A DNA stretch of 64,000 bases from Halonatronum saccharophilum DSM 13868 (GCF_000517025.1 NZ_KI912092.1:132195-196194); one strand, 5' to 3'; positions 30,907 through 40,637 are shown, counted from the stretch's first letter. Numbers and translations: made by a program. The notes: generated by a model not told the origin, from the letters alone.

Positions 30907-31053
30907 ACCACTAATGAACACGAATAGCCACGAATAAAAGATTTAAAAACAAAAATCATATAAAATCTATTTTAATTAAATAAAAATTCCATAATAAATA
31001 TCTAAAGTTTAATAATTATTTGAATTACATTAGTGTTAATTCGTGTCCATTAG
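30907..31053. repeat. family A element, copy 2
   Basis: Left end ACCACTAATGAACACGAAT and right end ATTCGTGTCCATTAG are inverted repeats; the arms show a 10-nt period (AACACGAATA, GCCACGAATA). The core is A/T-rich and has no ORF. Confidence 0.75.
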
Positions 31054-31203
31054 CACCCCAAGAGTATTTTTCATGGTTTATAAAAGCCATAAACCATTCA
31101 TGGGATTTCAATTTTAAAGGTCCTCCTCGATCGTCCCTACGAGTTTTATAGTTCCAAAACATCTCGTGTGATCCCAATTCAAAAGGTGCTCCCTCAGGGC
31201 ATA
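31053..31203. repeat. family E repeat, longest copy
   Basis: Opens GCACCCCAAGAG and closes CCCTCAGGGCA. Inside is a hairpin (TGGTTTAT/ATAAACCA) and words shared with 62489-62582, such as GGATTTCAATTTTAAAGG. It directly abuts family A copy 2. Short minus-strand reading frames inside it have no ribosome binding site. Confidence 0.6.
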
Positions 31204-31268
31204 GTTTCAAAAAAGCTCTTGAATTTTTTATTTTTTAGAAGTAACACTTTATTAATTATATAACTTCA

Positions 31269-33248
31269 CTATATCTTATCTCGTAGCTCTTCTATCTCAT
31301 CACGAATCTGGGCTGCTAATTCAAATTGGAGGTTTTGAGCTGCTTCCTGCATCTCTTCTTCTAGCTCAGCAATCTCTTTTAAGATCTCTCCCTCAGTCAT
31401 ATCTTCAGCATCTTCTTTATCTACTTTATAATCTGCTCTGGTCTCTGCTACCATATCAACAGGTCTTAGTACTTCTCTAACCTCTTTTTTTATAGTCTGT
31501 GGAATAATACTATTCTCTTCATTGAACTTTGTTTGAAGCTTACGACGCCGATTAGTCTCACCAATAGCCTTTTTCATAGAGTCAGTAATTTTATCGGCAT
31601 ACATAATTACCCTTCCATTGGCATTGCGCGCCGCTCGTCCAATGGTCTGTACCAATGATGAGGTAGAACGTAAGAAACCTTCTTTATCTGCATCTAAGAT
31701 AGCTACTAAGGATACCTCAGGAATATCTAACCCCTCTCTTAGCAAGTTAATACCTACCAGAACATCAAACTTTCCAAGCCTTAAATCTCTAATTATCTCT
31801 AACCTTTCGATGGTATCTATATCGGAGTGTAGATATTGAACCTTAATCCCTGCTTGCTCTAAGTAATGAGTCAAATCTTCTGACATCTTCTTGGTTAAGG
31901 TAGTGATCAAAACCCGTTCATTATTATCGATAACCTCATTTATCTCACCTAAGAGGTCATCTATTTGGCCCTTTATCGGTCTAACTTCAACCTCAGGATC
32001 AACAAGCCCTGTAGGCCTAACAATCTGCTCTACAATCTGCTCACTATGATCAAATTCATATTTGGCAGGTGTGGCCGAAATATAAAGAGCTTGATTAACT
32101 AAACCTTCAAACTCAATGAATTTCAAAGGTCTATTATCTAGAGCCGATGGTAATCTAAACCCGTACTCTACTAGTCTTTCTTTACGAGAACGATCCCCTG
32201 CATACATACCACCAATCTGTGGAATTGTCTTATGAGACTCATCGATTACCAATAAGAAGTCCTCTGGAAAGTAATCTATCAAGGTCTGTGGTCTTGAACC
32301 TTTCTCTCTTCCCTCTAGTAACCTAGAGTAATTCTCTATCCCTGAGCAGAAACCAACCTCCTTTAACATTTCCATATCATAATTGGTCCGCTCTTCTAAA
32401 CGTTGGGCCTCTAATAATTTGTTTTGGCTTCTAAAGTACTCTAGCCTTTTTTCTAACTCTCTTTCCATCTCCTTTAATGCTCGATCTATCTTATCTTGTG
32501 GAGTTACAAAGTGACTAGCTGGATAGATAGTAACTTTATCTAATTCACCTAAAACCTCTCCTGTTAAAGTATTTATCTCTTGGATCCGATCAATCTCATC
32601 ACCAAATAACTCTACTCTATAAGCTCTATCCTCATAGGCTGGGATTATCTCAATAACATCTCCTCTTACTCTAAAGGTTCCTCGATCAAAGTCAATCTGA
32701 TTTCTCTCATACTGAATACCTATTAATTCTCTAATAATATCACTTCTATCTTTAATATCTCCTCTTTTTAAACTACAGGTCAAATCTAAATAATCAGCTG
32801 GATTACCTAGACCATAAATACAAGAAACACTGGCTACAATAATTACATCTTCTCTTTCAAAAAGGGATGATGTAGCCGACAACCTAAGCTTGTCCACCTC
32901 TTCATTGATTGAAGAGTCCTTTTCAATATAAGTATCGGTCTGAGGTACATAAGCCTCAGGTTGGTAATAATCATAATAACTAACAAAGTATCCAACCTGA
33001 TTTTCAGGAAAGAACTCCTTAAATTCACTACATAATTGGGCTGCTAATGTCTTATTATGGGCAATTACAAGGGTTGGTTTCTGTACCTTCTCAATTACAT
33101 TAGCAACTGTAAAGGTCTTTCCAGAACCAGTTACTCCAAGTAAGGTCTGCTCCTTCATTCCACCTTTAATCCCCTTAACTAACTTCTTTATCGCTTTGGG
33201 TTGATCACCTTGGGGCTTATATTCTGATTTGAGTTTGAACTTTGACAT
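31269..33248 (-). CDS. uvrB: excinuclease ABC subunit B
   Basis: Helicase-like damage verifier of nucleotide excision repair, 659 residues from ATG at 33246-33248 (GAGGTG 7 nt upstream). Walker A GVTGSGKT, the beta-hairpin region [18 protein letters not shown] box, and motif [11 protein letters not shown] are present, with the C-terminal UVR domain ([24 protein letters not shown]) that contacts UvrC. Usual length. Expected next to uvrA but separated from it by 9 kb. Confidence 0.97.
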   Translation of the reverse strand: MSKFKLKSEYKPQGDQPKAIKKLVKGIKGGMKEQTLLGVTGSGKTFTVANVIEKVQKPTLVIAHNKTLAAQLCSEFKEFFPENQVGYFVSYYDYYQPEAYVPQTDTYIEKDSSINEEVDKLRLSATSSLFEREDVIIVASVSCIYGLGNPADYLDLTCSLKRGDIKDRSDIIRELIGIQYERNQIDFDRGTFRVRGDVIEIIPAYEDRAYRVELFGDEIDRIQEINTLTGEVLGELDKVTIYPASHFVTPQDKIDRALKEMERELEKRLEYFRSQNKLLEAQRLEERTNYDMEMLKEVGFCSGIENYSRLLEGREKGSRPQTLIDYFPEDFLLVIDESHKTIPQIGGMYAGDRSRKERLVEYGFRLPSALDNRPLKFIEFEGLVNQALYISATPAKYEFDHSEQIVEQIVRPTGLVDPEVEVRPIKGQIDDLLGEINEVIDNNERVLITTLTKKMSEDLTHYLEQAGIKVQYLHSDIDTIERLEIIRDLRLGKFDVLVGINLLREGLDIPEVSLVAILDADKEGFLRSTSSLVQTIGRAARNANGRVIMYADKITDSMKKAIGETNRRRKLQTKFNEENSIIPQTIKKEVREVLRPVDMVAETRADYKVDKEDAEDMTEGEILKEIAELEEEMQEAAQNLQFELAAQIRDEIEELRDKI

Positions 33249-33304
33249 CTTTATCACCTCGATTTTCAAGTTGAAAGTTAATAATTGATAGTTAAAGATA
33301 ACTC

Positions 33305-33332
33305 AAAGCCACAGGTTTTAGCCTGCGGCTTT
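33305..33332 (-). terminator. hairpin upstream of uvrB
   Basis: Minus-strand stem AAAGCCGCAGG with CCTGTGGCTTT (one G-U pair) and a 6-nt loop, in the 428-nt gap between the deacetylase gene and uvrB. It may end the ctpA-deacetylase transcript, beyond family A copy 3. Confidence 0.55.
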
Positions 33333-33414
33333 GTTATACTTTATCTTTTACTATTTAGCAAATAATTATGGTAATAAAGTGTTAGTACCATAATTAAAAT
33401 CAAAAGATTTTTTT

Positions 33415-33597
33415 ACCACGAATGCACACGAATAGTCACGAATAAAAGATTAAAAAACTTATATTACTAAATTTTTAAAATTAAAATACTAAAATCATAA
33501 TATAATTTACTCAACCTTCATCAAAAAATCCTGAATTTTAATAATAAATAAAATAGGTTTTGATCTATATTAGTGCATATTAATGTTCATTCGTGGT
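33415..33597. repeat. family A element, copy 3
   Basis: Left end ACCACGAATGCACACGAATA and right end ATTAATGTTCATTCGTGGT form the terminal inverted repeat. The left arm reads as three 10-nt words: CACGAATGCA, CACGAATAGT, CACGAATAAA. It ends 80 nt downstream of the stop codon at 33677. Confidence 0.78.
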
Positions 33598-33676
33598 TCC
33601 AAAAAGCTCTTAAACTTTTCTTTTTGGTCTTTAAAAGTGACACTTAATTAGTATTAAGTGTTAATTCCAAAACTAA

Positions 33677-34828
33677 CTACCTAACAAGCTGCGATCCATA
33701 AACGAGCTTAATCCCCATCTCTTCTAACTTTGGTATCATCTCTTCAATGGCCAAAGCCGTATTGGTCTTAACATGACCAATAGTAATTAGTTCTCCTCTT
33801 CTTAGAGCTATCTTTGCTAACCCATCTAGCATCTTCATTATCTCTTCTTTATCATCGATATTGTCTAAGAATAAATAATTAGTTCCAGTAGGTACTCCAT
33901 ATTTTCTTGCCGTACTAGCACCTACACTCTTATTTGAAGTGCTACTATCTATATAATATAGGCCTTTCTCCTTTAAGACCTCCATTATATGAGCCATTAT
34001 TCTCTGATCTGCAGACCCTTTAGAACCCATATGATGGTTAATACCTACCATTGGTGGAAGACTCTCTAAGTTTTCAATCAATGTCTCTTTAATCTCTTCC
34101 TCACTCATATCTTCAAGAATAGCACCACCCCCAGGATCAACCTCAGGATTTAGTGGCTCTAATGGCTGATGGAGTATAAGTTCATGACCTTTGGCTTTGG
34201 CCATTTGGGCCTGACTAACAGCATAAGGAGGATAGGGGAGAACTGCCATAGTCAAGGGACGGTTAATATTCACCATTTTATCTATCCCGCTCCAATCATA
34301 ACCCAAGTCATCGATCACAATAGCCATCTTTGCCTTAGGCCTTTCTTGAATAAATTCAATACTATGGGCCAACACATCTAAGCCCCTATTTTGTGCACTA
34401 AATGAAAGATCGACTTTAAGTCTTCTAAACTGATCGTCTTCATTATCTTCCCAACTAACATCAATAAGCGGGAATATCTGCTCTAACTCTTCGATAATCT
34501 CATCTTTGATGTAAGGAAGGAGTTGACCCTTATCACCAAAGAGAGGGATTTCTAACTTATGGTTGTTAGTAGTCCAATTAAACTTATATATTCCAACTCT
34601 CTCTTCTCCTTCCTCCTTATTTTGTGATATTATATTCTCTTCAAAATCTAATCCTATATAATTTAATCTATCTTTAATAACCTCTTCTAGCTCACCTATT
34701 GACTGATCGTAATTAATAGAAATATAATCAAAGAGATTATCACTAATAGCTTCTTCACTTCTTCTCCCACAAGCTGTAATTAGAAGAAGAAAAGATAAGA
34801 AAACCAGTAAAACCCCACCCTTCTTCAT
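33677..34828 (-). CDS. divergent polysaccharide deacetylase, lipoprotein
   Basis: 383 residues. A lipoprotein signal (LLLITAC, Cys 20) is followed by a YibQ-like divergent polysaccharide deacetylase domain (about 165-380: MAIVIDDLGYDWSGI, HEL-containing LILHQPLEP, GINHHMGSKGS, YIDSST). Members are thought to act on envelope polysaccharide. It is 15 nt downstream of the CtpA-type gene, an arrangement common in Firmicutes. GAGAGGG precedes the ATG. The N-terminal 140 residues after the lipobox match nothing I recognise. Confidence 0.88.
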   Translation of the reverse strand: MKKGGVLLVFLSFLLLITACGRRSEEAISDNLFDYISINYDQSIGELEEVIKDRLNYIGLDFEENIISQNKEEGEERVGIYKFNWTTNNHKLEIPLFGDKGQLLPYIKDEIIEELEQIFPLIDVSWEDNEDDQFRRLKVDLSFSAQNRGLDVLAHSIEFIQERPKAKMAIVIDDLGYDWSGIDKMVNINRPLTMAVLPYPPYAVSQAQMAKAKGHELILHQPLEPLNPEVDPGGGAILEDMSEEEIKETLIENLESLPPMVGINHHMGSKGSADQRIMAHIMEVLKEKGLYYIDSSTSNKSVGASTARKYGVPTGTNYLFLDNIDDKEEIMKMLDGLAKIALRRGELITIGHVKTNTALAIEEMIPKLEEMGIKLVYGSQLVR

Positions 34829-34843
34829 GAGCTAAAACCCTCT

Positions 34844-36025
34844 CTAATTTAATTTTCTTAAGATAACATTTAATGCTTCATCTAATTGCTCATCATCTTC
34901 AGTATCCGGATTAAATTTAACTTCTATATCTGGCATAATACCATCATGGTCAATAAATCTACCATTAGGAGTATAATATTGAGCAGTAGTTAATTTAACT
35001 GCTGAACCATCAGATAAGGGAACTACACTCTGTACTACTCCTTTACCAAAAGTCTTATCACCTACTATAGTTCCTCTATTTAAGTCTTGGACAAGACCGG
35101 TTATTATCTCAGAGGCACTTGCACTACCACCATTAACAAGGATAACTAATGGATTATCTACAGTCTCAATACCTCTATAAATATTAACTGGTGTCCTATT
35201 GCCACCTCTTTTCTTAACATAAACTGCAGCTCCATCATCTACAAAGTTACTTGCTACTTTAGCAGATTCTGCTAATAAACCACCTGGATTATTTCTTAGA
35301 TCAAGGATAAATCCTTGGGCACCTTCTGCTTTAAGTTTAGCAATCTCTTTCTCAATATCCTCTCCTACTCCCTCAATAAACTGAGTTAAACGAATATACC
35401 CAACCTTATCTTCTCTCAACTCAGACTCTACATAGGATAATTCTATATCCTCTCTTATAATATCTACGTCAAACTCCTTGGAAGAATTACTATCATCACT
35501 ATCCTCTTCTGACTCTCTTCTAATGCTTAAATGAACATCAGTTCCAGCTTCTCCTCTCATCATAGATACAGCTTGTTGCATATCCATCCCTTCAGTAGAG
35601 ATTCCGTCTATAGCAGTAATTATATCTCCACCTTGCAATCCAGCTCGATCAGCCGGAGTCCCCTCAATCGGAGAAACTATCATCAACTTGCTTCCTCTCA
35701 TAGTAATTACTGTCCCAACACCAGCATATCTACCTTCAAATTCACTTTTCATATCTTCAAACTCTTTTGGTGGTAAGTATCCAGTATAAGGATCATCTAA
35801 AGATTCTAACATTCCGTCTATAGCGCCTGTAAGTAAAGTATCTATTTCTACTTCTTCCACATAACTTCTCTGTACTACCTGCATAATAACATAAAGTTTT
35901 CTAAAGATATTTAAACCTTCACTATCACTAGCTTGGGCTTGACTGACAATAAATCCAGTAACCCCTGCAGTGGCTAGCATAGTTATGATTAACATTCCCA
36001 CTAATACTTTCTTTAGCCTCTTCAT
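34844..36025 (-). CDS. C-terminal processing peptidase (S41 family, CtpA-like)
   Basis: Exported serine protease of 393 residues. An N-terminal membrane segment (about 8-32) is followed by a PDZ domain (about 100-185, SPIEGTPADRAGLQGGD) and the S41 catalytic core with Ser in VNGGSASASEIITG and Lys in GDKTFGKGVVQS. It degrades or trims envelope proteins. It is coupled with the deacetylase gene downstream. The ftsEX and peptidoglycan hydrolase genes that often precede it are absent; a metal transporter operon lies upstream. Confidence 0.94.
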   Translation of the reverse strand: MKRLKKVLVGMLIITMLATAGVTGFIVSQAQASDSEGLNIFRKLYVIMQVVQRSYVEEVEIDTLLTGAIDGMLESLDDPYTGYLPPKEFEDMKSEFEGRYAGVGTVITMRGSKLMIVSPIEGTPADRAGLQGGDIITAIDGISTEGMDMQQAVSMMRGEAGTDVHLSIRRESEEDSDDSNSSKEFDVDIIREDIELSYVESELREDKVGYIRLTQFIEGVGEDIEKEIAKLKAEGAQGFILDLRNNPGGLLAESAKVASNFVDDGAAVYVKKRGGNRTPVNIYRGIETVDNPLVILVNGGSASASEIITGLVQDLNRGTIVGDKTFGKGVVQSVVPLSDGSAVKLTTAQYYTPNGRFIDHDGIMPDIEVKFNPDTEDDEQLDEALNVILRKLN

Positions 36026-36115
36026 CTATTAACACTACCTTCCTATTAGTCTGTTACAATATATTCTATCACTCTTTTTTTCTTTTAGCAAATAGGAGTA
36101 GTGATTAATAAGGAG

Positions 36116-36982
36116 TTAGTTATTGGCAAGACAATCATTATCTTTCACTCTTAAAATTAATCCTTCTTGAGGAGAAAATACCATAGCTAAAAAGAAAAAT
36201 AAAGTAGATACAACTACTATTGCAGCTCCAGAAGCTAAGTTAAGATGATAAGATAAGTAAAGACCCAAAAGAGCTGATAAGACTCCAAAGAAAGCCGATA
36301 ATAATATCATAGTAGATAACCTCTCTGTCAAAAGATAGGCTGTCGCTCCAGGTGTTATTAACATTGCTACTACCAAGACAATCCCTACAGTCTGCAAAGA
36401 AGCAACGACAGTAAAAGATAGCATTACCATTAACATATAATGAATTGCTTCTGTAGGTAAACCAATAGACTTAGCCATTATGGGATCAAAAGAAGATAGT
36501 TTCAACTCTTTAAAGAAGATAATAATTAAGGCTATAACTATAAAACCTAAGATAGATATTAACCTTAAATCACTTCTTGAGACACCAAGTATATTGCCAA
36601 ATAGAATATGAAATAGATCTATATTAGTCCTTAACTTACTTATTATTAAGATTCCTACTGCAAAGGCGGCACTGAACATAATACCAATGGCCGAATCCTC
36701 TTTAATTTTACTATTTTCAGTTATAAAACCAATACCTAAAGCTGTAGCCACACCGGTTACTGCTGCTCCTATAAAGAAGTTTATACCTAAAATATAGGAG
36801 AAGGCTACCCCAGGTAATACAGCATGAGATATGGCATCCCCCATTAAGGCCAACTTCCTTAAGATCAATAAGCTACCTAAAACTCCACAGATAACACCTA
36901 CCACTATAGCAGCTAAAAAAGCCCTCTGCATAAATTGATACCCTAAAGGTGATATAAATATCTCCAAAAATATATCTATCAT
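36116..36982 (-). CDS. Mn/Zn ABC transporter permease (ABC-3 family)
   Basis: 288 residues, about eight or nine membrane helices, typical of the ZnuB/TroC/MntB family. Conserved features include LRKLALMGDAISHAVLPGVA near residue 45 and the segment RSDLRLISILG. The start ATG overlaps the ATPase stop (ATGA). It is the last gene of the SBP-ATPase-permease operon. Confidence 0.93.
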   Translation of the reverse strand: MIDIFLEIFISPLGYQFMQRAFLAAIVVGVICGVLGSLLILRKLALMGDAISHAVLPGVAFSYILGINFFIGAAVTGVATALGIGFITENSKIKEDSAIGIMFSAAFAVGILIISKLRTNIDLFHILFGNILGVSRSDLRLISILGFIVIALIIIFFKELKLSSFDPIMAKSIGLPTEAIHYMLMVMLSFTVVASLQTVGIVLVVAMLITPGATAYLLTERLSTMILLSAFFGVLSALLGLYLSYHLNLASGAAIVVVSTLFFFLAMVFSPQEGLILRVKDNDCLANN

Positions 36983-37725
36983 TTTAAAATCACCAACCCT
37001 TTCTCTAAGATAACAGACTCTTTAGAGAAGGTCTTTTCTATATAAGTTGGAATAAATACTTGACTAGTTGGCCCATAGGCAACTATCCTATGGTTTATCA
37101 TAATTAGATCATCAAAATAATCTTTAGCCTTCTTCAAATCATGGTGTACAACAATTACAGTCTTTCCCTCTTTAGATAATCGATCTAAAAAATCACATAT
37201 TCTCTCTTCAGTCTCCTGATCTACCCCCTCAAAGGGCTCATCTAAGAGGAATATTTCTGCTTTTTGGGCCAACGCCCTTGCCAGGAAGACTCTCTGTCTT
37301 TGACCACCAGATAACTTACCAACCTGTCTATCTCTATACTCCCATAGATCAACCTCTTTTAATGACTCTTCTACTATCTTATAGTCCTCCTTTGTTGGCC
37401 CTTTAAACCAACCTAGATGTACATAACGCCCCATCATTACCACATCAAAGACGGAGACTGGAAATTTCCAATCGATCTCCTCTTGCTGTGGTAAGTAAAC
37501 CACCTTCTCATAACTTTGCTTAAGAGACTTACCAAAAATTTCAACCTCCCCTTTAAAAGGCAATAAACCCACTATTGCTTTCATAAGAGTAGATTTCCCA
37601 GCCCCATTGGGGCCAATAATCCCTACCTTAGATCCTTTATTTATAACACAACTAGCACCTTCGATAACTGGGCTATTACCATCATAGGATATAGTTATAT
37701 CCTTTAACCTAACAGCTTCATACAT
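36979..37725 (-). CDS. Mn/Zn ABC transporter ATP-binding protein
   Basis: 248 residues from ATG at 37723-37725, chosen because AAAGGTG lies 9 nt upstream; other ATGs 6 and 9 bases earlier touch that site. Walker A GPNGAGKST, signature LSGGQRQR, Walker B FLLDEPFEGVD and H-loop VHHD are intact. Q-loop LPQQEEIDWKFPVSV is typical of the manganese/zinc (ZnuC/MntA) branch. It overlaps both neighbours, so all three subunits are co-translated. Confidence 0.93.
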   Translation of the reverse strand: MYEAVRLKDITISYDGNSPVIEGASCVINKGSKVGIIGPNGAGKSTLMKAIVGLLPFKGEVEIFGKSLKQSYEKVVYLPQQEEIDWKFPVSVFDVVMMGRYVHLGWFKGPTKEDYKIVEESLKEVDLWEYRDRQVGKLSGGQRQRVFLARALAQKAEIFLLDEPFEGVDQETEERICDFLDRLSKEGKTVIVVHHDLKKAKDYFDDLIMINHRIVAYGPTSQVFIPTYIEKTFSKESVILEKGLVILK

Positions 37726-37733
37726 CCTCATCA

Positions 37734-38666
37734 TCACCTTTCCTTTAAAGCATTAACAATAGTCTTCACATTGTGAGTCATCAGCTTCAAATAGGTCTCT
37801 CCCTTACTGCCTTTCTCTCCAATAGAATCTGAGTATAACACACCTTTAATCGGTGCTCCAGTCTCCTCAGATACCATCTCCATTGGTCTCCTATCAACAC
37901 TGGTCTCTGTAAATAAAGCTTTAACACCTTTATCACGAATACTATCTACTAACCTAGCAATCTGCCCAGGACTCCCCTCTTCATGAGCATTTATCTGCCA
38001 AATGAACCCTTCTTCAAAGCCATAAGACTCACAAAAGTAACGATAAGCACCTTCACTACTTATTAATACTCTATTAGCCTCTGGAATCTTGGCTACTTCT
38101 GCTTTTATCCATTGGTGAAGATTATCGACCTCCTCTATATAAGCATTAGCATTCTCTTGATAATATTGAGCACCTTCTGGATCAATATCTGACAAAGCTT
38201 CAACTATATTAGGAATATAATAATCCCTAACCAACTTTGGATCAAGCCAAGCATGGGGATCAGGATCACCTTTTAAAATCCCTTCACCCAAATAAAAAGG
38301 AATAATTCCATCAGTTACTTCTACCACTACCTTATCTGGACCAACATTTTCAATTATTCTGCTTAACCAATTTTCCATTCCTAAGCCATTAGAAATAACA
38401 ATATCGGCTTCTGCAACCCTTATCATATCTTCAGGTAATGGTTCATACTCCTCAGGTTCATCCCCAATAGGAACAAGAGTTGTAATCTCCACTCTATCAC
38501 CACCAACATTCTTAACAAAATCATAGATTATCGAATAAGTAGCAACAACATTCAAGTTCTCATCATTTCTAACTTCATTACTTCCTCCAAAAGCAAATAA
38601 AAATACAAAAGCTATTAACAAGACTACCAATCCAACAACCAAAACTATTCTAGCATCCAATTTCAT
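37734..38666 (-). CDS. metal-binding ABC transporter protein (TroA/PsaA cluster) lacking the first His ligand
   Basis: 310 residues, N-terminal hydrophobic anchor (about 7-28) without a lipobox Cys. Conserved blocks: VATYSIIYDFVKNVGGD, DPHAWLDPK (second ligand His), SSEGAYRYF (third ligand Glu, as in PsaA) and FTETSVDRRPM (acid ligand). The first ligand block usually reads DPHEYEP; here it is EPEEYEP, so His is replaced by Glu. That may shift metal preference or weaken binding. First gene of the operon, behind a DtxR-type operator. Confidence 0.9.
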   Translation of the reverse strand: MKLDARIVLVVGLVVLLIAFVFLFAFGGSNEVRNDENLNVVATYSIIYDFVKNVGGDRVEITTLVPIGDEPEEYEPLPEDMIRVAEADIVISNGLGMENWLSRIIENVGPDKVVVEVTDGIIPFYLGEGILKGDPDPHAWLDPKLVRDYYIPNIVEALSDIDPEGAQYYQENANAYIEEVDNLHQWIKAEVAKIPEANRVLISSEGAYRYFCESYGFEEGFIWQINAHEEGSPGQIARLVDSIRDKGVKALFTETSVDRRPMEMVSEETGAPIKGVLYSDSIGEKGSKGETYLKLMTHNVKTIVNALKER

Positions 38667-38687
38667 CTAAATCATCCTCCTTAAATT

Positions 38688-38711
38688 AAAAGTTAACCTA
38701 GGCTAACTTTT
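38688..38711. promoter_or_regulatory. DtxR/MntR-type operator
   Basis: A 24-bp dyad with arms AAAAGTTA and TAACTTTT around a CCTAGG centre, resembling IdeR/DtxR boxes (TTAGGTTAG-type half sites). It lies 22 nt upstream of the SBP start codon, between a TTGCTT/TATTTA-like promoter and the ribosome binding site, where a metal-loaded repressor would block expression. Confidence 0.6.
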
Positions 38712-38766
38712 CTTAAATACGATATATAATATGCTTATAAGCAAAAAGTGTGACTCTAAGCTTCGC

Positions 38767-38806
38767 TTTAGTAATCAGAAATCAGTAATGAGTGATCAGT
38801 AAAACC
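38767..38806. repeat. heptamer array, left member around the S23 gene
   Basis: Reads as degenerate 7-nt words: AGTAATC, AGAAATC, AGTAATG, AGTGATC, AGTAAAA. A CTAAGC/GCTTTAG hairpin lies directly to the left (from 38756). The complementary array is at 39311-39341, beyond the S23 gene. Confidence 0.6.
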
Positions 38807-38835
38807 CTATTCCCTATTAATCATAAGTCTTTTAT

Positions 38836-39171
38836 TTACAACTTTCTTATTAATCCTAATATCATTTTACGAATTTTTATTAATTCACTATCTAAAGATT
38901 TGGATGTATACCCTAACCTTTTGGCTATTATCATTTGTGTTTCAACCTCTGATAAAGAACCCAATGCTATATAAAGAAAACGTTTAAAATCTTTTTTAGA
39001 CCCTCGAGCAGCTCCTTCTGCTATATTAGAGGGGACTGATACAACTGACCTTCTAATTTGGCTAACAAGCCCATACACTTCATTTTGAGGAAAATAACTT
39101 GTTATATCATAAACCTCTTCAACTAAATCAATAGCATCTTTCCAAACAAATAAATCTTTATGTGTCTTCAA
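38836..39171 (-). CDS. four-helix bundle protein, 23S rRNA IVS (S23) family
   Basis: 111 residues from TTG at 39169-39171 (AAGGAG 8 nt upstream). Family segments are clear: DLFVWKDAIDLVEEVY at the N-terminus, QIRRSVVSVPSNIAEGAAR in the middle, and ALGSLSEVETQ. Such proteins were first found in intervening sequences of 23S rRNA but are common as stand-alone genes; their function is unknown. It splits the mntR-like gene from its likely target operon and is bracketed by complementary heptamer arrays, which suggests insertion. Confidence 0.9.
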   Translation of the reverse strand: MKTHKDLFVWKDAIDLVEEVYDITSYFPQNEVYGLVSQIRRSVVSVPSNIAEGAARGSKKDFKRFLYIALGSLSEVETQMIIAKRLGYTSKSLDSELIKIRKMILGLIRKL

Positions 39172-39310
39172 TATAAACACTCCTTTTAAACTTGATGTTT
39201 ATTATAAATTGTACCCAAATAAGAAACTAGTATTTGTAGATTTAAGTGATTATATACTCTAACATGGACTATATATATATTAAAGTTACTACTATATGCC
39301 ATAATTCATT

Positions 39311-39341
39311 TAACTCATTACTCATTACTCATTACTATCAT
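39311..39341. repeat. heptamer array, right member around the S23 gene
   Basis: Words ACTCATT, ACTCATT, ACTCATT, ACTATCA: the reverse complement pattern of the array at 38767-38806. It ends 16 nt before the ATG of the DtxR-family gene. Confidence 0.6.
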
Positions 39342-39356
39342 TTAATTTTAAATTAA

Positions 39357-39797
39357 ATGATAAAAAAGAAGGGAGTGGTTCTTATCTTATCACCGAGTTT
39401 AGAGGATTATCTAGAAGAGATTTATCGCTTTTCTCAAAATAAGGTTGAAGTAAGAGTTACGGATATAGCAAATAAATTAAGTGTTTCTCTACCCTCAGTA
39501 AGTAAAGCAATTAAGACACTTAGTGCAAAGGGATACCTCCACTATGAACCCTATCAAAGTCTACACCTAAGTAAGAAAGGAGAGAAATTGGGTGAATTTT
39601 TAGTAGAGAGAAATAAGACCTTACAAGAATTTCTGACAACTATCGGTAGTGAATGTAATAAAGAAAAGGAAGCTGAAGCTATGGAGCATTATCTATCACA
39701 ACCCACTTTAGAAGCCATTACCTCTCTAGTTAACTTCTTTAGAGAAAATTCCAAATACCAAGATCAATTTATTCAATTTAAAGAAGATGATAAATAA
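39357..39797 (+). CDS. DtxR/MntR family metal-dependent regulator
   Basis: 146 residues: winged helix-turn-helix (LEDYLEEIYRFSQNKVEVRVTDIANKL, SVSLPSVSKAIKTL) followed by a helical metal-binding and dimerisation domain (about 75-140, KEKEAEAMEHYLS). It probably represses the divergent Mn/Zn transporter operon. Start choice is uncertain: ATG at 39357 has no ribosome binding site, whereas AAGAAGGGAG at 39366 ideally serves an ATC at 39384, which would give the family-typical MLSPSLEDYL. The longer form is reported. Confidence 0.88.
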   Translation: MIKKKGVVLILSPSLEDYLEEIYRFSQNKVEVRVTDIANKLSVSLPSVSKAIKTLSAKGYLHYEPYQSLHLSKKGEKLGEFLVERNKTLQEFLTTIGSECNKEKEAEAMEHYLSQPTLEAITSLVNFFRENSKYQDQFIQFKEDDK

Positions 39798-39835
39798 AAA
39801 ACCCCTTTGAGGAAATATTTCCTCAAAGGGGTTTT
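39797..39835. terminator. bidirectional terminator between the DtxR-family gene and deoC
   Basis: Arms AAAACCCCTTTGAGGAAAT and ATTTCCTCAAAGGGGTTTT form a nearly perfect stem without a loop, between converging genes. Confidence 0.92.
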
Positions 39836-39878
39836 CTCTACCAACTCTTTCTGACTTGATTTTAATTGTAAATTGCTC

Positions 39879-40553
39879 TTAATAATCTCCTTCAACATCT
39901 TCTCCAGTTAAAATTGCTACGCCTGAACTGGCTCCAATTCTGTTGGCCCCAGCTTCGACCATTTTAATTGCATCTTCTCGACTTCTGATTCCTCCAGAGG
40001 CTTTAACCCCCATATCTTCACCTACTACTTCCCGCATCAACTTAACATCTTCAATGGTAGCTCCTCCTATACCAAATCCAGTTGAAGTCTTAACAAAATC
40101 AGCCCCAGCTTCTTTTGCTATCTGGCAAGCTTTTCTCTTTTCTTCATTATCTAAATAACAGGTTTCAATTATAACCTTGACAATTGCCTTACCCTTAACT
40201 GATTCTACTACAGCTCTAATATCATCCTTTACAATCTCCCAAGCATTAGACTTCAAAGCACCCATATTAATTACCATATCAAGCTCTTGGGCCCCATATT
40301 TTACTGCATTCTTTGCTTCAAAGGTCTTAGCCTCTGTAGTTGTCTCTCCTAAAGGAAAACCAACTACTGTACATACCTTAACATCACTTCCCTTTAACTC
40401 CTGACTTACCGTAGATGTGAAGATAGGATTCACACATACAGAAGCAAAACCATATTCCAAAGCTTCTTGGCACTTCAATCTAACATCCTTCTCCACAGCA
40501 TCAGGATTTAAAATAGTATGATCAATCAATCCTGCTAACTTTTTATCGTTCAC
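39879..40553 (-). CDS. deoC: deoxyribose-phosphate aldolase
   Basis: Class I aldolase that splits 2-deoxyribose 5-phosphate into acetaldehyde and glyceraldehyde 3-phosphate, 224 residues. The Schiff-base Lys is in [19 protein letters not shown] and VKASGGIRS are conserved barrel segments. The start is GTG with GGAGGGG upstream. No other nucleoside catabolic gene is adjacent. Confidence 0.96.
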   Translation of the reverse strand: MNDKKLAGLIDHTILNPDAVEKDVRLKCQEALEYGFASVCVNPIFTSTVSQELKGSDVKVCTVVGFPLGETTTEAKTFEAKNAVKYGAQELDMVINMGALKSNAWEIVKDDIRAVVESVKGKAIVKVIIETCYLDNEEKRKACQIAKEAGADFVKTSTGFGIGGATIEDVKLMREVVGEDMGVKASGGIRSREDAIKMVEAGANRIGASSGVAILTGEDVEGDY

Positions 40554-40637
40554 CTTAACCCCTCCTTTTATAATAGTTTATAATCTACACCGATATGCCA
40601 ATTAATTAATTACTCCATAATCACCTTCAATACCTTT

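Noticed and set aside
31025..31210. 61-codon minus-strand open frame with a plausible peptide
   Set aside because: It lies wholly inside family A and E repeats, has no ribosome binding site, and equivalent repeat copies at 43622 and 62489 do not keep it open.
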